Origin: Gymnogyps californianus
Taxonomy: Eukaryota > Chordata > Aves > Accipitriformes > Cathartidae
Length of the DNA stretch: 64,000 nucleotides
NCBI RefSeq assembly: GCF_018139145.2
Contig: NC_059481.1
Span: 1,042,368 to 1,106,367 of the forward strand
Direction: 5' to 3'
Each line of letters starts with the position of its first letter. Positions within the stretch are counted from its first letter, which is position 1. The position numbers were made by a program, and so were the translations under genes. Positions 26,601 through 38,092 of this stretch are shown here, piece by piece. A model generated the notes under the pieces. It was not told the origin of the DNA, made no database searches, and worked only from the letters and a program-made list of their open reading frames with translations.

Positions 26601-28656
26601 GCCCTCGTGCCAGCCAGGGGTACCAGCATCCTCCTCTTGCAAGGCCAGGGTTGCACTTTCCTGTATTATTTTCAAAACATACAACCCCACTGCTCTGTTT
26701 TGCCCAGGCCAATGTGAGAGTTTCATCCTCACAAGCTCATGCAGGGCAGAATCTACCCACATCTCCCCAAATCTGCCTTGTTCCCTGCTGCGAAGCCACC
26801 AGCAGAAGACAGCCTGCTGCTGAGTGAGCATGGCTCAAGGACACCAGGGCAGCACCAGGCCAGGAGCTCCACCAGAAACGGGGCAGAGACAGCTCCAGCT
26901 TTGTGCCGGTGGCAGGAGAAGCTTGTCCGGGCCAGCTCCGTTCCCAGCAGCAGGCAGGTTCGCATGTTCACGGCCATGGTCCCCTGCTTAAGGCCTCCCT
27001 GAGCCCAACCCAGGGAAAACATCAGGGCTGGGAAACTGCAGACAGGGAAAGGTTTCTGGAGAGCTTCCTGCCAGAGACACCAACTCCTCCTGCCCTGCCA
27101 GCAGGAGCAGGCAGGCTGGAAAAAGCCTGGGCGAGGCAGGCAGAGGCCACGGTGTCAGCCCTCGCAGGGGACAACGCGACCAGCCTCAGCTCGCAGAGCT
27201 TAGGAAATCAACCCTAGTACCTGCAGCGTTCAAGCAACCAGCCTGCTGGAGGAGCCAGCTTCTGCAGCCACTCTAGCAGAGATCCTCGCTCGGTGCGGAT
27301 GCCGAACCCAAGAACCTGAGGCCAGCAGCTGGCTGGGGAGGGATTCAGCTTGGGAAAGCACCAGCCAGTGTTTCAACTCTCCTCCTGTCTGCTGGTCACT
27401 ATCTGGAGCAAACACCGGCACAGCTGGCCAAAGCTGCCATGAGTTAACGCCGACAGCCTTCAACAACCAGGGATTCACGCACAGGAGACCATTAGAAACA
27501 AGAAAAGGCGCTGAAACCCTTCACCATTCACACCTCCACCTTCAGCGGGGAATTTGTGCAGCAACACAGTAACCTAGTTTGCTGAACAAGTACCACTAAA
27601 CCTTCCTAGACCCTCCTGCAGCAAATTGTGCCAGTACAAGGCAATGGAGGTCACCGCGGTGTTGGCGAGCCTCCTCACCGTGAGCGGGGGACATCGGACG
27701 CCTCCTGTCATCTCGACCCTTGCTACACGCAGGGGTTCATCCCCCCAACACCAAACCGAAGGCAGCAAGCACCACATCAGCCACACCAACACCCTCTGGA
27801 TGTTGTGGGGACAAGAGCTGATGCTGGGAGAAGGAAGACCGGGCTTTTCCCCGTGAAGTCTCACAACCTGCGCAGCAGTGACGCTGAGCTGTGGCTGCCA
27901 CCAGGTTTGAAACCAGCGAGGTGGCCCACTCACAAGTTACTCTGACCCTCATCTGGGGGGGTACCGAGAAGCAGGCAGCTGCCGCCAGCACCGTGCCCCA
28001 GTCACGCAGGAATATCTTCACACTGACAGGCTCCTTCAAGACACTTGGGTTCTGCAAGAATTGACAGGTTATAACCCCGGGGAAACAGGGACCAGCCTGG
28101 CACGAGCCGTTTCACAGTCCTGCAGCCAAGGGAGCCACCTGCGACCCCAGGGCCTGCTCCCTGACCCCCGGGCACCCACCTGGCCCCCACAGCACCCCCC
28201 TCCACAGCCACCCGAGGCGCTTGAGGTGCTCTTGGGGAGGGAGGAGGTGCCAGGCTCCCCGCAGGGACAAGAACCGAGAGGCATCTCCCCCCCCCCCCGT
28301 TTTATTTTGGGGGGTTTTGGGGGTTTCCTCCTTTTTTTAACCAAACCCGGAGGATGCCACGCCGCTGCCTGCAGGCACCGGGCCGCCCCCTCAGAGAAGG
28401 GCCCACCTGCAGGCACCGCCGGGCCCGGCCCCGCAGCTCCTCCCTCACAGCCGCCCCAGGCCTACCCCCGGGGCGCTCCCCCCCTCCCCACACCGCGGCC
28501 CGCACTCACGGTGCCGGTAAAGATGTCCTCGCCCTCCGTGTCGCTGTCAGCCGCCCCCGGCGCGTCGCTGTCACCGCCGTGGGGCTCGGGGAAGGGCGGG
28601 GGGCGGCGCTCGGCAGGGGAGGGGGAGCGGGAGCCGCAGGCGCCGCCCGACGCCAT
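11636..28656 (-). CDS. SNX1: Sorting nexin 1, retromer-associated SNX-BAR protein (15 exons)
   Basis: Minus-strand exons: 28656-28510, 23923-23821, 22896-22760, 21447-21381, 20172-20129, 19129-18988, 18447-18369, 17612-17537, 15724-15611, 15456-15363, 14749-14544, 13149-13006, 12608-12528, 12077-12006, 11686-11636. Every junction is GT-AG and phases agree, giving 518 residues against 522 in human. SNX1 pairs with SNX5/6 on endosomal tubules and drives endosome-to-Golgi sorting. The N-terminus is disordered and acidic, with [12 protein letters not shown] near residues 37-48. The PX domain (about 135-265) carries [15 protein letters not shown]181/R182 being the PtdIns(3)P-binding pair, and the proline loop [12 protein letters not shown]. 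The BAR coiled coil runs from about 290 to the end ([19 protein letters not shown] heptads; last residues EAKAIS). The exon 8 donor, GTCAGT, is weak. Intron 1 is 4.6 kb and intron 8 holds a solo LTR. Confidence 0.97.
16643..17397 (+). mobile_element. Solo LTR of an avian endogenous retrovirus in SNX1 intron 8
   Basis: A roughly 755-bp block starts TGTTGTATTGAG and ends CCCACCACA, the TG...CA termini of an LTR. I recognise the body as a widespread avian LTR type (passages with GCTGCGGAACAGCAACTGCA and GGTGGGCACGTGGCGTCC). Inside are a TATA-like TATTTAAG (16826-16833) and AATAAA (17200-17205), so the order is U3, R, U5 on the plus strand, antisense to SNX1. No internal viral region or second LTR is present, so it is solo. 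I could not find a clean target-site duplication, so the exact ends are uncertain. The minus-strand open frame across it is not a gene. Confidence 0.75.
23924..28509 (-). other. SNX1 intron 1, no gene seen
   Basis: This 4.6-kb intron is intermediate in GC content. It has scattered open frames on both strands (for example 24636-25229 and 25813-26232), but none shows a domain, exon-like borders or conserved composition. I saw no LINE, LTR, tRNA or obvious tandem array in it. Confidence 0.6.
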
Positions 28657-29190
28657 GTCCGCGCTGCCGCCGCCGCCGCTTCCGCCTGCGACAGCCGCGC
28701 CGGAAACCGCCGCCGCCGCCTTAACCCGCCGGGGGGCGGGGGGGGGGCGGGGGGGGCGGGCAGCCACCGGATTGGGCGGAGCCTCCGCCTGCCCCGCCCT
28801 CTCCCGCCAGGGGGAGCCAATGACCTCCGCCGTTTTCCTCCGCTGGCAGGCGTCGCTCCGTCCCCGTGGAAACGGCCGCGAGCCTGGCGGGTGGGCGGTG
28901 AGGGGGGGGTGTCCCTCAACTGAGGGGACCCAACCGAGACCCAGTGCCCCAGCCGAGATGGCCGCCAACCCCTCGATGCCCTGACCCAGACGCCACGGTG
29001 CCTTTGATGTCCCAACCAAGATGGCCACAGTCCTCTCCGTGCCCCAGCCGCCCTCCCTGGGATACCTGAACTCTGGGGCAGTCACTGTCCCCTCCTCAGT
29101 GCCCTGACCAAGATGGCCGCGGTCCCCTCGACACCGCGACCGGGACAGCCGCCATCCTCTCCACACCTGGACCGGGATGGCCGCCTGTTC
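28430..29190 (-). promoter_or_regulatory. SNX1 CpG-island promoter with four YY1-like motifs upstream
   Basis: Exon 1 and flanks form a CpG-rich island with no TATA box. Upstream of the gene lie four copies of the YY1-type core RATGGCC: 28955-28966 (GAGATGGCCGCC), 29018-29028 (AAGATGGCCAC), 29110-29120 (AAGATGGCCGC) and 29174-29185 (GGGATGGCCGCC), spaced 63, 92 and 64 bp. All are on the plus strand, antisense to SNX1. YY1 binds AAGATGGCGGC, so these are near-matches and function is inferred. Confidence 0.55.
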
Positions 29191-29328
29191 AGCGCAAGGG
29201 TTTTCAGGAGCATCCCAAGAGAGGTGACGCTGCCACAAACCACCTCGATCCCTCTTTCTCCCCACCTTTGGTTTCTCCCCGAAACATCCAGTAATAAGTC
29301 TTGTGCAAGCCCAAAATACTCTTCCCTG

Positions 29329-29453
29329 CATCCCAGGATAAGTCCCATACCCTGAAGACATCCCAGGATGAGCCCCATAACCCCCAAGACATCCCAGGAT
29401 GAGCCCCGTACCCTGAAGACATCCCAGGATGAGCCCCATACCCTGGAGACAGT
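29329..29453. repeat. Four-copy 30-bp tandem repeat
   Basis: The unit CATCCCAGGATGAGCCCCAT plus about 10 more bases recurs from 29329, 29359, 29390 and 29420, with one or two substitutions per copy. It lies between the SNX1 promoter and the unassigned ORF and accounts for the Gly/Met-rich minus-strand frames there. Confidence 0.88.
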
Positions 29454-29478
29454 GACCACCCTTGGTCCAGTCGCTCAC

Positions 29479-29991
29479 TCATGGTGATGGGTCACCACCA
29501 CCCCATGGGGCTGGTGGTTCTTCGGGACAGTGCCACGAGGAGCCGGGCAGGGCAGGAGGTAAAGCAGAGCCGGGTGAGACACCCTGGACTTTCATCAGCT
29601 TTGGGTCAACGGAGAAGATCCCAATGTGGATAAACCAGATGGGGTCCCTGACCTGCCGGACACCCCTCAGCTGAATTAATTCACCGGGTGGTGCTCCAGG
29701 GAGAGGGTCTCTTTCTCCAGGTGGGAAGCGCCGAGGGGAGCTGCTGGGTGGTGTGGGTCCCTCGGCTGTGGGTGAGTAACCAAAAGAGACGGATTTCCCT
29801 TCTTGTGTCTCAGCTGTTTCCTGCAACAAAGCAGCAAAGTCCAGTAGAAACTCCAACCCTTCTACGTTGGAGCATTTGGGTTCGTACGTGATTGCAACCA
29901 TGTTGTGCTTTTTTCCTTCGTCAGTGCTGGCTTTCAGGTGAGGAGCGCTCGCGCTTGGTCTGCACTCTGCTCCCTTGCCAGCCGAAAACAT
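29479..29991 (-). other. Unassigned 170-codon open frame
   Basis: The minus strand is open for 170 codons from an ATG at 29991. The same frame is open further upstream to an acceptor-like TTTGCAG near 30043. The predicted peptide has a mixed, protein-like composition at its start (KHNMVAITYEPK, LEFLLDFAALLQE) and turns Pro-rich later. I recognise no family. It could be an exon of an unknown gene or simply chance in GC-rich DNA; there is no promoter, partner exon or poly(A) signal that I can tie to it. Confidence 0.2.
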
Positions 29992-30244
29992 AACACAGCT
30001 TATCCTTATCTTGAAGGACTCGCTGGTGTCCTCCTCTCTTCCTGCAAATCAGCAAGCAGCTGCTAGTTCCCTTCTGTCTGAAATTGTCTCTAGGGTTTGT
30101 AGTGGCAAGGTCCATCCTTTTGCTTGCAGATGGGTCACCACGCAGGTATCCTCCCAGATTGCCTCGGTGGGTTGGAAACTATAGGTTTCACCCTGATCAC
30201 AACCTGCCAGCGTCACTCTTTTGAAGTGACATAGCAGACGATGG

Positions 30245-30472
30245 CTAGGGATGCGTAGGGATGAACATAACTGTCCTAAAGAAGAGCTTTCCAACAATAA
30301 AGTGTGAGGACCAAGTGGAGAAGGCTTTGAACCTGCTTTTGGCAAACCTGATTTTGAGGGCAGAGAAAAGGCTGAGGCTGCAGGACACCAAGATGAGCAG
30401 GGGAGGCATCAGGATGACAAAGGCAGCTGCCAGAGTGATCTGGAGCTCCTTCCTACTGAACCTCGCACCCTT
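30245..30472 (-). pseudogene. Decayed olfactory-receptor fragment (TM5 to TM6)
   Basis: A 75-codon frame bounded by stops on both sides encodes a hydrophobic helix, AAAFVILMPPLLILVSCSL, then LKIRFAKSRFKAFSTWSSHF and a second helix ending FIPTHP. In olfactory receptors TM5 is followed by LKI...EGRxKAFSTCxSHL at the start of TM6, and the order and spacing here agree. The TM1-TM4 half, with MAYDRYVAI, was not found upstream, and the frame stops after TM6, so this is a truncated relic. A distant rhodopsin-like GPCR other than an olfactory receptor is possible. Confidence 0.55.
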
Positions 30473-30479
30473 TTAGATG

Positions 30480-31560
30480 ATTGACAGGCTACACCCTGCC
30501 TCTAGCACGAAGGGCAGGAGCCCCCCCAGGTCCTGCATCGCATCTGCGGCCTCTCTTGTCTCTGTACCGCTGTATTTAGGCATCTCAGTTGCTCCTCTGA
30601 AGTGAGTTTCAGAAGCTGAGATCTGAGCTGTCTTGATAAGCTGTGAAGATAAATCCCACCCAACCACTCAGCCATACTGGTCACATCCTTATTTTCTGCA
30701 AATTCTCCACTCCATGTCAGTTTAAAGGAACAGTTTCATCTACACGGGGTTGGAGCTTGGGCACATATGATAGCTACCAGTCTGAGGACGAGAGAACTTT
30801 CTGGTGCAAATCTCTTTTGAATATACACTGGGCTTTAGGTGTCAAGTTTAGACCTCCGGATGGACATCCAGGTGCTTAAGCATAGGTGCCCCAGGTTCAG
30901 GTGGTCCACAGGGTTAGGGGAAATCCCACCATATTAGCCAGGCAGGAGCCACAAAGATTTCTACAGTGAAACCAGACGTTACACCTAAGCACGCCCTCAC
31001 CCCTAGATGCAGCAGTGAGGGTCAACTTGGGGTGGTCATGGTCAGTTAAAGTGGCTCAAGATGCTTCAAGGAACTTCATGATGACCACGTCTGCAAGCCT
31101 TTAGACTAATTAGCCTTTGAGAGCTCAGCAGAGAGAAGAGGTGCTTTATTACCCACCCATGTGTGTTCAAGATCCCCCACATCCTCCCCGTGTGCACCCA
31201 GATGTGCCCTCCTGCGTGCACAGACCTTTCCTTTCCCCTCAGGGCAAGCTCTGACCCCATCTCCCCCACCACATCCCTTTTCTTCCAGCCCATTCCTCTC
31301 CCTGGGGGCTCAATTCCCCTCTGTCACCAGCCGCATGGGTCCTCTGATCCCCTCTGCTCCCTTTTGCCTTCTCCTCCGTCCTCCTTTATCCTCCTTCTGG
31401 GTCCTCTGCACATCCCTCCCTGCTTCTCCTTCCCCTTTACTGTGCGCTCAGATCGCCACCATCCCCAACCAGGGGTCTCCATAGCCGGATGATGCCTCTG
31501 GAACCCCTGTGCTTACAGCAGAAGCTGCCCACAGGAGGCGGAGGAGCTCGTTAATCACCT
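30480..31560. other. Gene-free spacer downstream of PATL2
   Basis: No supported gene. The minus strand has a short frame (about 30700-30482) preceded by an acceptor-like TTTGCAG; its peptide is unrecognised. A C/T-rich tract occupies about 31200-31450 and yields spurious Pro/Ser-rich frames. Confidence 0.5.
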
Positions 31561-31561
31561 T

Positions 31562-31572
31562 TTTATTTTATT
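31562..31572 (-). terminator. Two overlapping AATAAA signals for PATL2
   Basis: TTTATTTTATT on the plus strand contains two AATAAA hexamers on the minus strand (31562-31567 and 31567-31572), about 325 bases after the PATL2 stop. Confidence 0.75.
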
Positions 31573-31891
31573 TCAAGTGCTGTACACAAAGTCACTCACC
31601 CCCAGGTGCTCCCAGCGCCCCTGTGCAGACCCTGCCTCGACACCCGCCGTGATCTGGCGCTCACCGCTGCTGGGTGCGAGGCCAAAATAAGTTACCCGCC
31701 TCCCCGTGCTGTGCTCCCAGGCACCGGGGCAGGTCAGCATCAGCCTTCGAGCGCCGGCCCTGCCAGTGCCCGGTTCACCCAGAGTGCCCCGCACCAGGGT
31801 AAGTGTTCGCTTCGAAACTCAAAGTCACAGCATCGGGCCCTGCCCGTTCCCGGCACCACCAGCCCCGGCTCCCATCCTTGGCTCCCGGCGC

Positions 31892-34800
31892 TCAGCACGG
31901 CATGGCAGCCTCCGACGGCAGCGGGGAGCACCTGCGGGGAAAGGACGAGGTCGGAGCATCAGGTTGTCACACTCGCACTGCCGGCAGCTGATGCCAACCT
32001 GCCCCAGAGAGAGAAGCCGGAGCACAGCCGCAAGGATCAGCTCAGCCCGGTAGAGGTTTGGAGACTTGTGTCCAACGGGGTCCCCAAGGGGACAGCAGCA
32101 GTGAGGCCCCGATGCTGGCCGCTGCTCCTCTCCCGGGGGATCCCCAGGAGAGGCAGGGAGCCATGCCAGGCGGTACTCACTCCATCTTGACTTCCAGGTG
32201 GTGGACGGTCTGCTTGTCCAGGTAGCGGCAGAAGAGGGAGAGAAGGTTGCTGGGCAAGAAGAGAGGCTCCACCAGCGAGGCCTTGGGCACTTGCGACAGC
32301 TCCCGGGCGACCAGGAACACCGTGTCTGTCCTGGGGGCATCAACGCAGGGGGTGAGTGCCCCACCGGCTGGCGAACCCCAACCCCGCTGCTCACACAGCC
32401 CCTCACCACGTCTCAAAGTCCCCGCTGCGTGGCTCCAGTGGTGTGTCGGAGGACAGCAGCCTCTCACCATGGCTCAGCAGGGAGTAGAGCAAGGAGATCC
32501 CAAACTGCAGGGAAGCACCAGGAGGAGTGTCACAGCCGGCGGCAGCAGCACCCTGGAGACGCCACAAGGCTCTGCCCTCCTCAGGGTCGCATACCTGGTT
32601 CTTCAAGGCCATGGTGAGAGGGAGCTCAGGGGACTCAGGCAGAGGCCTGGTCATCTCCTGCAGGACCTCGATGAGTTTGCTGAAGGTCATCCTGCCCACC
32701 ACCTCGTTCAACGGGCTGTAGAGCAGGGGGAGAGACTGGGCAGAGCAGAGGGGAGAGCAGGGATCTGAGACCATTCGACCCATCACGGCCACAGCCCCAT
32801 CCCTGAGCCCCACCCCAGCACCTGGGGGGGACGCAAAGGCAAACACTGCACCCCCCCGGGGGGGGACTGCCACCAGGACTGCTTTAACCACTCCTGGAGA
32901 CCTTTCTCCTCCTCCCCAGGGAAGGAAAGAGGCTCCTGTCTCATGTCAACCCCACCAGCTACCTGACCACGCTGGGATCCAGCAAGATGGGGCCCCCCCA
33001 TTGCCCAGGGTGCCCCCCCAGCAAGAGCAGACAGGGGAAGGAGGCAGCCCAGGATGCCCCTGCCCTGGCTGGAGGTGCTCGCCTCGTCCAACACGTCCTT
33101 CTTCATGAGGAAGGGCAGGTGGTGGGTGATGGTCAGCAGGATCTTCTCCGCTTGCTCCCAGGTCAGGTGGGGCAGCAGCCGGGCTGTGAGCTTCTTGCCC
33201 TTCCGCACACACAGGAGTTGCAGGAATTCATCCTCTGCCTCCCTGGGGATGAAGGCTCCATTGGCACAGATCCTGAGGGACCTGTATCATCTCTGTCCAT
33301 CCAGAAGGACCAGCATCGGCTCCAGGGGAGGACAAGGCTCACGGGCAGGGTCAGCACAGGCCACGGTGACACATGGAGGACAGGATCCAATCCTCCCTGT
33401 TGCCCAGAACTACTCATCCATGACCATCTGAGCCCCGCGAGGACCAGGACATGCTGCCTGCTCCCCTCTCCCCATGGCACAAACTCACTCTTCGCTGCTG
33501 CAAGCCCTGATTTTCAAGGCTTGGTAGATACGCTCCACTTCTTGGCTCTTCTGCTCCTGACAGCAGGGCTGCTGCTCCTCCGGGGCCAGGGACATCTTCC
33601 GCTGCGTCTCCTCCACTTCTAGCAGCTGCAGGAAGAGCTGGAGAAATGGCACAGGGTAAGGGAGCAGCTTGGAGAATCTTCTACCAACTGGTTATCCAGG
33701 ATCCCTGCCCAGGTAAGGTGTCCCCTCACAGAGCTCCTCAGATGAAAACCGAGCGTCTGCACCATTCCGCCCTACCCCAAATTGCGGCTCGCTCACCTTC
33801 TCGATCCTGTGCAGCGCCCGAAGCCGGTGGCTCCCCGCAGCCTTCAGGAGGGGAGAAAGGAAGGCACAACAGTTACAGCCAGCACCAGACACCGCCGCCG
33901 GCAGAGCGCTGGGCCAGCTGCTCCCTGGGGATCAGAGGCGGCTTCAGGATACAGAGCAATCCCACGGGGAGGCCACGGCCGGCTCCGACTACCCGGAGCC
34001 CCATCCCACCCCTTGGCAGGGGACAAGCTGCCACCGCCGAGGCGGCACCTCCTCCAACTGCGTGCCCCATCCCATGGCTCGGAGCAGCACCCACGCTCGG
34101 TCACAGCAGCTCCCAAAGCTCCTGCTAAAGCTGCTCCAGGGCCTGGGGAAGGCTCAGAGCTGCATCCCCAGGCATCTGAGGCACCAACTAGCCCGGCTTC
34201 CCCTCACCTACCTCCTCCACAAGGGCATGGTGCACAGCATCGATGGCCCGGCGAGGGCTGTAGCAGGTGGACACCGCGACCTGGCCCAGCGAGCCTGCGA
34301 TGCGCACCACTGGAAGAGAGATGGGATACGGTGAGACCACATCCTGCAACCTCTCGTCCGGCCCCCCCGCCGCCCGCCCCAGCCCCTCACCGGAGTCATA
34401 CGTCTCCACTTTCTGGATGAACGGCGTGACCAACTTGGGGGGTTCCTGCTTGTTGCGCCCGCCGAGCAGCTCCTCCTCCGCCTGTTTGCGCTCCAGCCGG
34501 TGGTAGTACGTCTGTAATGACAGGCGTAGCCAGGAGGGAAGGCACCACAAGCCCTGGCACCCTCCAGCTCCCAAAGAGATGAAGTCCCAGCCCTGAGAAT
34601 AAGCCACTGGTGCTGCCGGCAGGAGCTCACCTGGTAGTAGTAGTCATCATCCATGTTCTCGCTCTGCAGCTGGATCATCTCCACCTTGACAACCCAGTCC
34701 TTCTCCTTGGAGGTCATCAGCCCAGCATAAGGGTCCACTTTAGGAGACCACAGCTTCTTGGGGGAGATGCTGGCACAGGAGAAGATCACAGCCTGCTGTG

Positions 34801-37800
34801 ACTGCCCAGAGCCTCCCCACCACCCTGCAGCTCCCGGGGTCACCCCCTTACCTCTGTGCCTGCCCGCCTTGCTGCTGCCGCTGGGTCAGGATCCGCTGGT
34901 GCTGGGGGTGCAGCTGGGTCATATGGCTGGGCACGCTGCAAAGGAGACCAGACGGGGGTCAGGGGGCTCAGCACCCACACTAGAGCCATCCCCAGAGGGG
35001 GACACCCCCCCAGCTGCTTTGTGCGGCTCCTCCGGTCCCACCTGGGCACCCCGCTCGCCACCCTGCTACCTGAGGTTCAGCTGGCCGCTGGCCGACGGAC
35101 TGAAGAAGAGAGCAGGGTCCAAAGAGGGAGACATGGGACCGAAGTGCATGGCGAGAGGCCGTGGCGGACTGCTGATGTTGGGTGATATGGGCCGGAAAGG
35201 GGTCGGAGATGCGTACCCTGTGGTCTGGAGAGAGAGAGAGAGAAGCGATCAAGTGTCTGAGCCTTCCCCTCCCAGGGTCCCCGAGGGGTCTGCCAGCTCC
35301 ATGCTGGCTTCTGGCTCCCATCCTCGCAGGGGCCACCCTCTCCCTGCACGGAGGGGACGCGTGGGGCACCACAGCAAGGCGATACCCCCCAGGATCCTGC
35401 CACTACAGCTGAGCAAGGTGAGGGGACCCAAGTGTCACCAGGGATTGGGTGCCCCAGGTCCATCACCAGTGCTGCAGCATGACACCAAGCACAACACCAT
35501 GCCCGGTACAGGTTCCGTGGGGACATCAGGACAAATAGATTTATGAAGCAACGGCTACACCAGTGGCTCCACTTTCCCCCGTCGGCAAGATGCAGGAGAT
35601 GGGTGCTCAGGATTAGACAGAGCTGCAAAGTCTGCCCCGGACGGCAGAGCTTTGGGGAGGCACTGTCCCCATCCCCTTCCGCTCCAGGGCTACCTCAGAG
35701 GGGACACGGTGGTGGCTCGCAGCCCGCTGCGTTACCTGCTTAGAAGCGAAGAGTGGAGAGGGTCTGCGAGCTGGCGTGAAGGGCCGAGGGGAGCACGGGG
35801 AGCGAGGCATCAGCGACGACTGCTGCAGGGCAGGAGACGGGAGGTGTCGCTAGGACAGGCCTGTCCTCAAGGCTGCACCTCTGGGGAGAGGAGGGCAGAG
35901 AAAGAGGGGATGCAAGAGCCCCCCGAAACCTGTTACCTGCCGGAGAAAGCGCTGGGGGAAGGACTTGGAGGACATCAGTCTTAAGTCAGGGCGCTTGAGC
36001 TGGGGAGAGCCCCCATAGCCCCTCTGCACTGGGGAGCCAAGGAAGTCGAGGGCCATGTTGGTGGAGGGTGGGGGCCTCTCCAGGACCTGGAGGATGGCTT
36101 TATCCTGCAGGGAGGAGGCAGCAGGAGATGGGAACGGGGCCCAACTGGGAACAATTTAACTTCCCCAGCACTGGCCAGCTCACCAAAACCTTCAGTCATC
36201 GCTCAACCAGACCATGCACCAGCCAGGCTCCCATCCTGGCAGCGTGCAACAGCAGGGGACCCACAGGGACACCCTGCATGGGGTCCCACTCCCCCCAAAC
36301 TCAACAGCTTTACCTTCAAACCAAGACTCTGCTTAGGGTGGGCACCTCCGCCCACAGCCTTGGCACCCAAGAGACACATCCGTGCACCTCCAGACCCGTG
36401 ACGAGGCTTTGGAGGTCCCCCAGTCACCCCAAATCGCCTGCATGACCCTTGGCCCAGGGTACCGGGGAGCCCTCAGCCGCTCCCCGAGGGCCTGGCTGTG
36501 GGTACCCACCTCCAGCACGTGGTGGGGCGGGATGCTGCCGGGGCAGGAGCCCCACACCGCAGGATCCATTGCCAGCTGGAAGACAGGGAGATGGTCAGCA
36601 CGGGGAAGGAGGACAGGAGGACAGGGGCAGGGGACACTGCAGGGGCCACTCAGCCTCGTCACTGGGTGGGAGGGGACATTTTTACCACGTCCTCTTTGCC
36701 GAACTCTGCCCAGCAAGCACCAATCCTGCTGTCCAGTACCGCCGAGTCCTGGCTCTGCAAGCAAAGAAGAGGTTACAGGCACGTACTCAGCCCTGGCACG
36801 GCGGGTCATCCTCCCTTGGGCAGGGACCAAACTACTCCCGGTGCCCTCCATGGGGGCAGGACCCACAGGCATGGGGATGGAAGGGGGAGCAGTGGGTCTC
36901 CGCCAGCCCCTCTGCCTGCTGGCCAGGCGTGGGTCCCCTCCCTCTCCGCTCATGCGTCACCTCCAGCGTGGGTTTGCTCTGCACGGCTCTCATCACTGCC
37001 GGGTCTCCCAGGTCGTTGGGCTCCTCACAGGGCTCCTGGTCTTCCTCCTGTTCCTCAGTCCCCAGCTCCTCTTCCTCCAACTCGGAGCTGACCTGCTCAG
37101 CCTCCGGCTCCATCCCGCCTTCTTCCTGGGGCTCTCCCAGCTCCTCCAGCTGCTCAGCCACTCCGAGCCCCAGTTCCTCCCTGACCTCGGTCTCCTCTGC
37201 CACCGCTACGGCCAGCTCAGGGCTCATCTCCGGAGGCATCAGGGGTTTTGCAGCATCCTCCTCAGTGGAGTCTCGGTCTTGGAGGAGGAAGCAGAGCACA
37301 TCAGGGTGGGTGAGAGCCTGGGCAGCACCCACCGGGGGCCCTGCTCCCAACCCAGCTCCTCACCAGGCTGGAGGACACCTTCCTCACCCCCCCACCTCCA
37401 TCCTCCTGTTGGGTGCTGGCTGATCTCCCCAATACTGGGGCTCCCCTGAGATCTTACCTAACCCAAAAGTCATCTCGTTGTACAGGTCGAGCTCTTCATC
37501 CTCCTCGGCCATCTCCTCCAGCAGAGGCGCATCTTCCACCAGCAGGTAGTCCTCAAGGATCTGGAGTTGAAAGCAGCAGGGTCCCCACTAAGGGAGAGGT
37601 TACCCTAACATGGTCCCAAAGTGGGGGGCACCCAACCTCCCCCCCACCCCAGTGGTGGTGCCAGGCAGCCCCCAGGGCTCACAGCTGCTCCATAGCTGGA
37701 AAGGGAAGACCAGGAGCCACCAGCACTGCCAGCGAGGGCAAGACCTGCTGGCTCAGCGCAGGCTAGGAGCCCGCTGAAGCCTGCCGGGGCGAGGGCTGCA

Positions 37801-38039
37801 GCCGCCCAGAGGTGACCCCCGCCAGCACAAGGGATGCCGGCATGGAACAGCACCAGTGTGGCTGGCGCTGAGGGAGACCATTAGGCTTCAGAGTGAACAC
37901 CCCACTACCGGGGCATGAGCAGCACCCGAGCACAAGGTAGGGAAGGACACCCCACCAGCACCTCCAGGGCAGTGTCTTCTCCGGTACCGACCACTCCGGG
38001 GAGAGCCAGCCCCGGGAGAGGCAGCCCCGGGGCAACCGC

Positions 38040-38092
<53 letters not shown>

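Noticed and set aside
28061..28984. 307-codon plus-strand frame at the SNX1 promoter, considered as CIAO2A
   Set aside because: CIAO2A is the divergent neighbour of SNX1 in mammals, but none of its conserved residues appear in this frame or nearby.
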